Part shown: positions 7,447-16,700 of the stretch, in pieces
How positions within the stretch are numbered: position 1 is the first letter of the stretch
How the letters are laid out: every line of letters begins with the position of its first letter
Assembly: GCF_003626575.1 (NCBI RefSeq)
Contig: NZ_RBDY01000047.1
Coordinates: 1 to 43,095, forward strand
Reading direction: 5' to 3'
DNA: 43,095 bases
Source: Streptomyces radicis
Lineage (GTDB): Bacteria; Actinomycetota; Actinomycetes; Streptomycetales; Streptomycetaceae
Made by a program: the position numbers and the translations under genes
The notes under the pieces: generated by a model
Databases searched by the model: none
The model's input: only the letters and a program-made list of their open reading frames with translations
Told to the model about the DNA's origin: nothing

Positions 7447-8142
7447 GTGGCGATCACCACGCAGGCCGACGCCGCGCAGCCGCGTGCCCCGTTGAGCAGG
7501 GGGCGGGTGCTGAGCACCGCCGTCGCCCTGGCCGACGAGGGCGGGGTCGAGGCGCTCAGCATGCGCAGGATCGCGCAGGCGCTCGGCGTCGTCCCGATGG
7601 CGCTGTACAAGCACGTGGCCAACAAGAACGAGCTGCTCGACGGCATGATCGACGTCCTCGTCGGCGAGATCGACCCACCGGCCCGCGACACCGGCTGGCA
7701 GACCGCCGTGCGCCTGCGGGTGCTGTCGGCCCGCCGCATGCTGCTGCGCCACCCGTGGGCGTCCGAGGTCATCGAGGCGCGGACCAAGGCGCGCGCCACC
7801 CCCACGCCCGCGGTCATGGCGTATCTGGACTCGATGATCGGCATCTTCAGGGCCGGTGGCTTCTCGCTGGACCTGGTCCATCACGCGATGCACGTCATGG
7901 GGAGCCGACTGCTCGGCTTCTCCCAGGAGTTGTTCCAGGACAGCCCGGGGGGCGAGCCGGATCCTGACGCGCCGCCGCCCGAGGAGATGGCCGCGCGCTA
8001 CCCCCACATCACCGAGCTGGCCATGGCGGTCGCCCATGACGAGGGGTCCGTCGTGGGCTCGGGCTGCGACGACCAGTTCGAGTTCGAGTTCGCCCTCGAC
8101 CTGACGCTCGACGGCCTCGAACGGCTCCGCGGCACGGCCTGA
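7447..8142 (+). CDS. TetR-family transcriptional regulator
   Basis: This protein of about 231 aa has an N-terminal helix-turn-helix at about residues 38-62 (SMRRIAQALGVVPMALYKHV). The YKHVANKNELL sequence is typical of TetR proteins, and the C-terminal half matches the ligand-binding domain type seen in TetR_C-like regulators. GTG 7447 is preferred because GGAGAGG lies 5 bases upstream; GTG 7444 is possible. The very acidic EFEFEF stretch near the C-terminus is unusual. The adjacent promoter at 8187-8241 contains two copies of a GTGTAC palindrome of the kind bound by this family, so it probably represses the oxidoreductase gene that follows. It could also respond to the product of the megasynthase. 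Confidence 0.88.
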   Translation: MAITTQADAAQPRAPLSRGRVLSTAVALADEGGVEALSMRRIAQALGVVPMALYKHVANKNELLDGMIDVLVGEIDPPARDTGWQTAVRLRVLSARRMLLRHPWASEVIEARTKARATPTPAVMAYLDSMIGIFRAGGFSLDLVHHAMHVMGSRLLGFSQELFQDSPGGEPDPDAPPPEEMAARYPHITELAMAVAHDEGSVVGSGCDDQFEFEFALDLTLDGLERLRGTA

Positions 8143-8186
8143 CCCTCCCGAACGCCCCCTGTTTCCACGTCACTTCTCCCTACCCC

Positions 8187-8241
8187 TTGACGGGTGTACG
8201 GCGTACACCTACCGTTTTCTCAGCGGTGTACGCCGTACACC
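8187..8241 (+). promoter_or_regulatory. Promoter with two tandem TetR-type operators
   Basis: A -35 box TTGACG (8187-8192) and a -10 box TACCGT (8210-8215) are exactly 17 bp apart. The whole spacer is the 17-bp palindrome GGTGTACGGCGTACACC (8193-8209). A second copy, GGTGTACGCCGTACACC, lies at 8225-8241 just past the start point, with centres 32 bp apart, about three helical turns. Binding of the upstream TetR protein would block polymerase at both places. Confidence 0.85.
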
Positions 8242-8275
8242 GTCGAGGCTCGCCCAGGGGATGGGGATTTTCCGA

Positions 8276-9265
8276 ATGAAGGCAATCGTTCAGGAGCGGT
8301 TCGGCCCGCCGGACATCCTGCGGCTGACGGACACCGAGCGCCCCGAGGTGGGGCCCGACCAGGTGCTGGTGCGGGTGCGCGCCGCGGCGCTCAACCCCTA
8401 CGACTGGCACATGATGCGCGGCGACCCCTACGCGGCACGGCTGTTGGGCGGCATGGGGCTGACCCGGCCGCTGTCCAGGGTGGCCGGGATCGACGCGGCG
8501 GGACGGGTCGAGGCGGTCGGCGCCGACGTGCGCGGCATCGAGCCGGGCGACGAGGTGCTCGGCTTCTGCCGCGGCTCGTTCGCCGAGTACGCGCGCACCA
8601 CCGCGGACCTGCTGGTGCCCAAGCCCGCGCGGCTGACGTTCGAGCAGGCGGCGGCCGTGCCGATGGCGGCCGTGACCGCCCTGCGCGGCATCACGACCGC
8701 GGGCCGGGTGCGGGCGGGGCAGCGGGTGCTGATCAACGGGGCCGCGGGGGGCGTCGGCACGTTCGCCGTGCAGATCGCCGCCGCCCTGGGCGCCGAGGTC
8801 ACCGGGGTGTGCGGCGCCCGCAACGCCGACCTGGTGCGCTCGCTGGGCGCCGCGCACGTCGTCGACCACGCCACGGAGGACTTCACGGACGGGCGCGTGC
8901 GCCATGACGTGATCCTGGACAACGTCGGCAACCGCCCGCTCCGCCGACTGCGCCGGGTGCTCACCCCCTCGGGGACCCTGGTGGCCAACGGCGGCGGCTC
9001 GCCGGGACACGTGCTCGGGGCGATCGCCTCGATGCCGCGGGTGCTCGCGGTCAACGCGTTCGTCCGGCAACGGCTCCGGCCGATCCACCCGGCGGTCCCC
9101 GCCGGTCCCACCCTCGATGACCTGCGCGCCGTCGCCGCCCTCATCGACGCGGGCACGGTCACCCCGGTGGTCGACCGGACCTACCCCCTGGCCGACACGG
9201 CCGAGGGCCTGCGCCACGTGGAGTCGGGCCATGCCCGCGGCAAGGCGGTGATCACGGTGCCCTGA
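8276..9265 (+). CDS. NAD(P)-dependent quinone oxidoreductase-like dehydrogenase (MDR)
   Basis: This 329-aa zinc-independent medium-chain dehydrogenase/reductase has a GroES-like N-terminal half with MKAIVQERFGPPDILRL, ALNPYDWHMMRGD and GIDAAGRVEAVG. It is followed by a Rossmann half with INGAAGGVGTFAVQ at about 153-166, the AxGGVG-type NADPH loop. The zinc-ligand cysteines of alcohol dehydrogenases are absent. ATG 8276 has GGGGAT 7 bases upstream, whereas ATG 8261 sits directly on the G-run, so 8276 is preferred. It is controlled by the double operator just upstream. It may be a reductase acting on the megasynthase product or a self-protection enzyme; the substrate cannot be read from the sequence. 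Confidence 0.85.
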   Translation: MKAIVQERFGPPDILRLTDTERPEVGPDQVLVRVRAAALNPYDWHMMRGDPYAARLLGGMGLTRPLSRVAGIDAAGRVEAVGADVRGIEPGDEVLGFCRGSFAEYARTTADLLVPKPARLTFEQAAAVPMAAVTALRGITTAGRVRAGQRVLINGAAGGVGTFAVQIAAALGAEVTGVCGARNADLVRSLGAAHVVDHATEDFTDGRVRHDVILDNVGNRPLRRLRRVLTPSGTLVANGGGSPGHVLGAIASMPRVLAVNAFVRQRLRPIHPAVPAGPTLDDLRAVAALIDAGTVTPVVDRTYPLADTAEGLRHVESGHARGKAVITVP

Positions 9266-9290
9266 GCGGTGCCCTGAGCGCAATGCCCCC

Positions 9291-9322
9291 GAGGGCGCGG
9301 GGCGTTCGCGGTGGGCGCCCTC
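9291..9322 (+). terminator. Hairpin after the oxidoreductase gene
   Basis: GAGGGCGC (9291-9298) pairs with GCGCCCTC (9315-9322) across a 16-nt loop, 26 bp past the oxidoreductase stop. There is no T-run. It could end the transcript from the TetR-controlled promoter before the MFS gene, but at this GC content an 8-bp stem is only moderate evidence. Confidence 0.45.
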
Positions 9323-9414
9323 ATCGCGCGCCGTGTGCTGCTGTTAGTCTGCGCCTCTCCGTCGCCGATGAGGCTCCGGCGCGTCGGGGGCAGCGCGGGG
9401 GCGGGAGGGGAGAG

Positions 9415-9459
9415 ATGTTCGTGGAAGACCGGGCGAGGGACGTGGCGTCGGCCCCATGA
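9415..9459 (+). CDS. 14-codon leader ORF coupled to the MFS gene
   Basis: ATG 9415 follows the strongest ribosome-binding sequence of the region, GGGAGGGGAGAG, and encodes MFVEDRARDVASAP before TGA at 9457-9459. That TGA overlaps the ATG of the MFS gene (ATGA). The MFS start has no Shine-Dalgarno sequence of its own at normal distance; the nearest purine run is about 17 bases away. Ribosomes terminating here would be placed to start the transporter. This is inference from arrangement only. Confidence 0.5.
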   Translation: MFVEDRARDVASAP

Positions 9460-10763
9460 GCTTACGTTCCTCACCGACGCGACCCCGGCGGCCCGACACC
9501 AGGCTGGACGCGCGATTCCGTGGACTCGCCGCCGCCTACGGGGTCTCCGCCTATGGCACCTATCTCAACCTGATCGCGCTCAGCCTGTTCTCCTTCGAGG
9601 TCACCGGCACGGCGTTCGGCGTGGGCGCGGTGATGGCGCTGCGGCTGCTCTGCGGGTTCGCCGCGGGCCTGGCCGCGGGGGCGGTGCTCGCCAGGGTGAG
9701 CCGACGGGCCGTCATGATCGGCGCTGACGTCGCGCAGGGCGCGTTCATGGTCGCCCTCGCGATCGGCGGCTCGCGCTCGCCGCTGTGGCTGCTCGGCGCC
9801 GCGGCGGTGGCGCTCGGCGCCGGGAACACCCTGTTCACCGTGGGCCTGCGCAGCGCGGTCCCGGTCATGGTCGGCCAGGAGGCGCGCACCCGGGCGAACG
9901 GCCTGCTGGTCACGGCGCGTTCGCTGGCGACGGTGCTCGGGTTCGCCTCGGCGGCGCCCGTGATCGCGCTGGGCGGGTACGGGCTCGCGTTCGCCGTCAA
10001 CGCCGCGAGCTTCGCCGTGTCCGCCGTGGTGCTGTGGGGGTGGTTCCCCGGCGGTGACGGCACGCGCGGCGCGGAGGACGGCGGCCCTGAGGCGGCGGAG
10101 GAGCGCGGGGGTGACGGGCCGTCGGCGCGGCGGCCGTCCCGTCGGCGGATCCTCGCGGGGCTGCCCGCGCTCCTGGTCGGGCTGGTCGCGCTGCGGGGGG
10201 TGGACGCCCTGGCGTCCTCCTCGCACAACGTCGCCCTGCCCGTGGTCGCCCATGGCTCAGCGGTGGGCGAACCCGCCCTGTTCATGGCGCGGTTCTGGGC
10301 CGCGTGGGCGATCGGCACCGTGCTCGCCCAGCTCGTGCTCAGGCGGCGATCGGGCGAAAAGGCGTGGGGGGAACGGGCGTTCGCCCTCGGGACCTGCGCC
10401 ATGGCGCTCTCGTTCATCGCGGCCTTCCTCGACCTGCCCGCGGCCGCGCTCGTGCTTGCCGCCCTGTCGGCGGGGTTCGCGGACGGCTGGACGGAGACCG
10501 TCTACGTCTCGCGCCTCCAGGCCGAACCCGCGCGGCGGCGCGACCGGTTGTTCGGGCTCTCCGCCACCGTGGAACAGTCGGGGTTCGCGCTGGGCACGGT
10601 CGCCGCCGCTGCCGCGTTGGAGCAACTGTCGGCGCTGACCGTCGTGGCCATCTTCCACGGCATGGCCGTGTGCGGAGCGCTCGCACTGGTGGTGGCCACC
10701 ACCGGAGGCGGGCGTGGTGTGGATCGTGCGCGGCGTTCAGGGCCGCCTGCCGAAGCACCGTAG
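9456..10763 (+). CDS. MFS transporter
   Basis: This protein of 435 aa has about 12 hydrophobic helices, beginning with AAYGVSAYGTYLNLIALSLFSF and an RLLCGFAAGLAAGAVLARVSRRAVM segment that carries the cytoplasmic basic loop between helices 2 and 3. A long charged loop rich in Gly, Asp, Glu and Arg at about residues 192-228 separates the two six-helix halves. It fits drug-efflux members of the DHA3/MFS_3 type. The start overlaps the leader ORF stop and its own stop lies 21 bp before the megasynthase start, so both are probably on one transcript. It likely exports the megasynthase product. Confidence 0.82.
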   Translation: MSLRSSPTRPRRPDTRLDARFRGLAAAYGVSAYGTYLNLIALSLFSFEVTGTAFGVGAVMALRLLCGFAAGLAAGAVLARVSRRAVMIGADVAQGAFMVALAIGGSRSPLWLLGAAAVALGAGNTLFTVGLRSAVPVMVGQEARTRANGLLVTARSLATVLGFASAAPVIALGGYGLAFAVNAASFAVSAVVLWGWFPGGDGTRGAEDGGPEAAEERGGDGPSARRPSRRRILAGLPALLVGLVALRGVDALASSSHNVALPVVAHGSAVGEPALFMARFWAAWAIGTVLAQLVLRRRSGEKAWGERAFALGTCAMALSFIAAFLDLPAAALVLAALSAGFADGWTETVYVSRLQAEPARRRDRLFGLSATVEQSGFALGTVAAAAALEQLSALTVVAIFHGMAVCGALALVVATTGGGRGVDRARRSGPPAEAP

Positions 10764-10784
10764 CAACACTAGGAGTTGACTCGT

Positions 10785-13700
10785 ATGGAACGCGTCCGAG
10801 GAGAAGCGCTCTGCCGGGGGCCCGAGCCGGAGCGCGCCGAGGACGATCCGGGCGACGCGGTGGCGGCGTTGCTGCGGGCGGCCGGGTCCGCCCCTGGCGC
10901 GGCCGTCGTCACCATCGCCCCCGACGGCACGGCGGAGTCGCGGTCGTACGCCCAGCTCCTCGACGCCGCGCGGCGCTCGCTCACCGGGCTCCGCGCGCAC
11001 GGCGTGCGGGCCGGGGACACGGTCGTGCTGTGCGGCCTGCCCCTGGCGGACTTCTTCCCCGTCTTCTGGGCGTGCGTGCTCGGCGGCGCGAGACCCGTGG
11101 CCATAGCGGAGCCCCCCGCACCCGGCTCCCCGGCCCTCGAACGCCTCCTGCACGCCCACCGGTTGCTCGGAAGCCCGCTGGTCGTCGGTGACGCGGCCGG
11201 AGCCGCCGTCCTCGCCGAGGTGGCGCCCGCCTTGCTCGTCGCGATCGCGAGCGACTGCCGGGACGCGCCGCCCGCCGATGACCACGTCGAGCCGGACGGG
11301 TCGGACACCGCGCTGCTGATGCTCTCGTCCGGCAGCACCGGGGGCCCCAAGGCCGCCCGGCTGACGCACGCGGGACTCGCGGACTTCGCGGCGAGCAGCA
11401 GACGGATCCTCGGGGTGCGCCCCGAGGACACCATGGCGAACTGGCTCCCCGTCGACCACAGCGGCGCGTTCCTGCTCTACCACGTCCTCGCCGTCTTCGT
11501 CGGCTGCACCAACGTCCACGCGCCCACCGAGCGCGTCCTGGCCGACCCCCTGCGCTGGCTCGACCTCCTCCACGAGCACCGCGCCCAGCACGGCTGGGCC
11601 CCGACGTTCGCCTACGAGCTGGTCGCCGAGGCGCTCGCCGGGCGCGGGGACGCGCCGCACGGGCGGCGCTGGGACCTCGGCCACCTGAAGTCCCTGGTGT
11701 GCGGAGGGGAGCGGGTGGTGCTGCCGGTGCTGCGCCGTTTCCTCGACGCCACGGCCCCGTTCGGGGTCCGCGAAGAGCACATCGCGCCGGTGTGGGGCAT
11801 GGCGGAGACGGTGACCGCGTGCACCTACGGCAGGCTCGACCGCCCCGGCACCGTGCACCGCCTGCTCAAGAGCAGCCTGGGCGGCGAGCTGGTGAGGGCC
11901 GGTGAGGAGACGCCGGACGAGGAGTGCGTCACCTTCGTCGCGTCGGGATCACCCGCGCACGGCGTGACCCTGCGCGTCGTCGACGACCGCGGTGACCTCG
12001 CGCCGCCGGGCCGCGTCGGGCGGCTCCAGGTCCACTCACCGGCGCGCCTGACCCCGGGCTATGTCCACGATCCCGCGGCGGACGCGGAGGCGTTCCCCGC
12101 GGGGCGGGACTGGCTCGACACCGGCGACCTGGCGTTCCTGGACGGGGGCCAGGTGGTCATCACCGGGCGGCGCAAGGACGTCATCATCCTCAACGGGCAC
12201 AACGTCTACTGCCACGAGGTCGAGGAGGCCGCCACCGCCGTCGACGGGGTCAGGCAGGGCGAGGTGGCGGCCTGCGGCATCCCGAGCCAGGAGCGGGGCA
12301 CGGAGGAGCTGGCCGTGTTCTTCGTCAGCCGGGGCGCGGCCGAGGACGCGCGCATCGGCCGCGACGTTCGGGCCGCGCTGTTCGGGCGGCTGAGGCTCAC
12401 CGCCGCCCATGTCGTTCCCGTCGCGCCGGGCGACTTCCCGCGAACGCCCGCGGGGAAGGTGCGCCGCGGCGCGCTGCGGGACCGGCTGATCGAGCGGCTC
12501 GCCGACCGGTCGCCGGACCGGTCGCCGGAAGAGTCCGCGCCCGCGCGCCCCGACCGCGACGCGACGGCGCGCGTGGTGCGCGAGGAGCTGACCGCCGTGC
12601 TGGGGCGCCACGCGGAGGCCGACCAGCCGTTCTACGAGCTCGGCCTCACCTCCGCCTCGCTCGTGCGGCTGCGCGCCCGGCTCGAGGAGCGGCTCGGCGT
12701 GCCGATCGCCCCGACGGCGCCGTTCGAGCACCCGACGGCCGACGCGCTCGCCACGCACCTATCGGGCGGGCACCCGTCGGGCGGCGGCGCGGAGCGGGCC
12801 GCGCGCGCCCTTGAGGGCGCCGCGCCCGACGACGCCGCCGATCGACGCGTCGCGATCGTCGGGTTCTCGTTCCGCTTCCCCGGCGCCGACTCGGCCGAGC
12901 GCTTCTGGGCCAACCTGCGCGACGGGGTGAGCAGCGTCCAGACCTTCGGCGACGAGGAGTTGGCCGCGGCGGGCCTGACCCCCGAGCAGCGGCGCGCCCC
13001 CGACCTCGTGCCCGTGGGCGGCGTGATCGACGGCGTCGACGCGTTCGACGGGGCGTTCTTCGGCATGAACGGCCGCGAGACCGAGCTCACCCACCCCGCG
13101 CACCGGTTGTTCCTCGAGTGCTGCCACGGCGCGCTCGAGCACGGCGGGTACGCGGGCGGCGGATCCGCCGCCACGGTGGGCGTGTTCGCGGGCTCCGGCA
13201 TGAACCTGTACGACCACCAGCGGCCGAGCGCGGCGCACGGGCCCGGCGACGCGGCCGACCCCGCGACCGGCATGCGGTGGGCCATCGCGCGGCAGCCCGA
13301 CTTCCTCGCCACCCGCGTCGCCTACCGCCTCGGGCTCAACGGACCGGCCATCGGCGTGCAGACGGCGTGCTCCACGTCGCTCGTCGCCGTGCACCTCGCC
13401 GCGCAGGCCGTGCTGAGCGGCGAGGCCGACCTCGCGCTCGCGGGCGCCGCTGCCGTGCACCACCCCCAGCGGACCGGCTACCGCAGCCAGCCCGGGTCGA
13501 TCCTGTCCCCCACCGGGCGCTGCCGGGCGTTCGACGCCGAGGCGGACGGCACGGTCGGCGGCAACGGGGTGGCCGCCGTCCTGCTCAAGCGGCTCGACCG
13601 GGCGCTGGCCGACGGGGACACCGTGCACGCGGTGATCCTCGGCTCCGCGGTCAACAACGACGGCTCGGACAAGGCGGGCTTCAGCGCGCCAGGGATCGCC

Positions 13701-16700
13701 GGGCAGGTCGACGTCGTGCGCCGCGCCCTGCGCAGGGCGAACGTCCCGGCGGAGACCGTCTCCTACGTGGAGGCGCACGGCACGGGGACCGCGCTCGGCG
13801 ACCCGGTGGAGCTGGAGGCGCTCGGCCGGGCGCTGGGCGAGGGCACCCGGCGCACGGGGTTCTGCGCCGTCGGCTCGGTCAAGCCGAACATCGGGCACCT
13901 CGACAGCTGCGCCGGGATGGCCGGGCTGATCAAGACGATCCTCATGCTGCGGCACCGCACCCTGGTGCCGACCCCGCACCTGACCCGCCCCAACCCCGAA
14001 CTACGCCTCGACGGCGGCCCTTTGACCCTCGCCATGGAGCTGCGGCCCTGGTCGGTGCCGGACGGGGTGCCGCGCAGGGCCGGGGTCAGCGCCCTCGGCG
14101 TCGGCGGCACCAACGCCCATGTGGTGCTCGAGGAGGCGCCCGCGGCGCCGCCGAGGGCGATGCCCGAGCTGCCCGTCCTGGTGCCGGTGTCGGCGTGCGA
14201 CCCCCGGGCCCTTGACGAGCTGGGCGCCCTGCTCCGCGACCGGCTGCGGCGAAGCGCCGGGACCCGGGCGGACGACGTGGCCACCACCCTGGCCCTCGGC
14301 AGGCCGCACCGGGCGGCGCGCGCCACGGCGGTCGGGCGCACCGCGGATGAGCTCGCCCTGGCGCTCGACGAGCCGAGGCGCGCCCCCGAACCCCCGCTCG
14401 GCCCGCTGGCGTTCGTCTTCCCAGGGCAGGGCAGCGCGCGGCGCGGCATGGCGAGCGGCCTGTACGCCGCGAGCCAGGCCGCCCGTCGGACGCTCGACCG
14501 GTGCGCCGAGATCCACGCCGACGCGTTCGGCGAGGCCCTGCTGCCGCTCCTGCTCGACGCTCCCCCCGGCCCTCCACCCGGCGCTGACCCGGGCGCTGAC
14601 CCGGGCGCGCGCGAGGTGTGGCCCACGGGGACGGCCCAGGCGGCCCTGTTCGCGCATCAGGCGGCGCTCGCCGACGCATGGCGCGCCGCGGGCGTGCGCC
14701 CGGACCTGCTGTTCGGCCACAGCGTCGGCGAGTACGCGGCGCTGTACGCGGCCGGGGCCCTGAGCCTGGATGACGGGCTGCGCCTCACCGCCTGGCGCGG
14801 GCGCCTGATGGAGGCCGGGCCCCCCGGTGGCATGCTCGCCCTGCGCGCCGACGCGGACACCGCGCGGCGCGTCGCCAGGAGCTCGGGCGCCGAGGTGGCG
14901 GCGGTCAACGGCCCGCGCTCCCAGGTGATATCGGGTCCGCCCGAGGCACTGGACGAGGCCGCGCGCCTGCTGGACCGGGAGAACGTGCGGTGGAAGGCGC
15001 TGCCGGTCGACCGGGCGTTCCACTCGGCCGCGGTCGACGAGGCGCTCGACGCCTTCCGCGCGCATGCCGAGCGCGTGACCTACCGCCCGCTCGGCGTCAC
15101 CGTGGTGACGGCCGCCGACGGCGAGGCGCACCCCGTGGGCAGCGTCATCGGCGCGGAGTACCTCTGCCGTCAGGCGCGGCTCCCCGTCCGCTTCGACCTG
15201 GCCGTGGCCACGGGCACCGAGCGGGGATGCGCCGACTTCGTGGCGATGGAGGCCGGGGACACCCTGATCGGCCTCGGCCGACACTGCGCCCCGGGCAGCC
15301 GGTGGCGGGGCGGCCAGGGCGGGGGCGACGCGGACGAGCAGGTCCGTGGATTCCTCGGGGCCCTCGGGTCCCTGTGGACCCGGGGCGCCGAGCTCGACTG
15401 GCCCGCGCTCGTCGGCGGCGGACGGCGGATACCGCTGCCAGGGCATCCGCTGCGCCCGGTGCCGGTGGCGGCCACGCCGCCGCCCGCGCCCGAGCCGCCC
15501 GCCGCCGAGCCACCCGCCGCGGACGACGTACTGGTCGAGGACATCAGGGAGTTGGCGGCGGCCACGCTGGGAGCGCCGGTGGCCGAGGTGACGGCGGACA
15601 CGTCGGTCTTCGAGCTGGGCGCGGACTCGCTGTCGCTGATGAGCATGACGGCCGAGCTGGCCACGCGGCACGGCGTCCGCGTCCCGGTCCGCGCGCTGTT
15701 CGACAGCGCCGACACCCCGCGCAGGCTGGCCGACCTCCTCGTCCAAGCGCGCGGCGACGACGCCCCGGCGCCCTCGCCCGCCGCGCCGTTGCCCGCCGAG
15801 CGGGAGACGGCGCCGGTGGAGGCGCCGCGGCCCCCCGCGGACGGCGGGACGCCCGAGCTGCACGCCCTGTTCGGGCAGCAGCTCAGGCTCGTCGAGACGC
15901 TCGCCGACCGGGTGAGCGAGGTGATCTCCCGGCAGCTCGACGCGCTCGGCTCCCCCGCACCGGCACCACAGCCACAGCCACAGCCACAGCCACAGCCACA
16001 GCCACAAACGCAACCGCCCGCGACATCCGCACCCGCCCTCCCGGCCCCCGCGCCCTCCCCCGCCCTCACACCGGAACGCCCGCCCGCCGCCGGGTGCGAC
16101 GTCAGCCTCTACTTCTTCGGCGACTACCCCGACGACGCCGCCCACGACAAGTACGGGCTGATCATGGCGGCGGCGGAGTTCGCCGACCGGAGCGGCTTCC
16201 ACGCCCTGTGGTTCCCCGAGCGGCACTTCGACTCGTTCGGCGCGCTCTTCCCCAACCCCTCCGTCCTCGCCGCCGCGCTCGCGGCGCGGACCCGCAGGAT
16301 CCGGCTGCACGCCGGTTCCGTGGTGCTGCCGCTGCACCACCCCGTCCGGGTCGCCGAGGAGTGGTCGGTCGTCGACAACATCTCGGGCGGCAGGGTCGGC
16401 CTGTGCTTCGCCAGCGGCTGGCACGCGACCGACTTCTCGCTCGCCCCGCAGCACTTCGGCCGCCACCGCGAGGTGCTGTACGAGCACCTGAGGACCGTGC
16501 GGCGGCTCTGGTCGGGGCAGCCCCTGGCGACCACCGCGGGCGACGGCCGCCCCGTCGAGGTCAGGCTGCACCCCCGCCCCGTCCAGGAGCGGCCGCCGAT
16601 GTCCGTGGCGGTGGTCGGCAACCCCGAGAGCTACCGGCGGGCCGCCGCCGAGGACCTGGGGGTCGTCACCAACCTGATGGCACAGACCGTCGAGCAGCTG

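Noticed and set aside
5047..8037. Long minus-strand open frame of nearly 1000 codons opposite the exporter and TetR genes
   Set aside because: Translation is Arg/Pro/Gly/His-rich shadow sequence with no domain, while the plus strand has clear ABC, membrane and TetR proteins with ribosome-binding sites.
15966..16007. Short tandem repeat considered as a CRISPR or origin iteron array
   Set aside because: Units are 6 bp without spacers, in frame, and code for a Gln-Pro linker inside a megasynthase.
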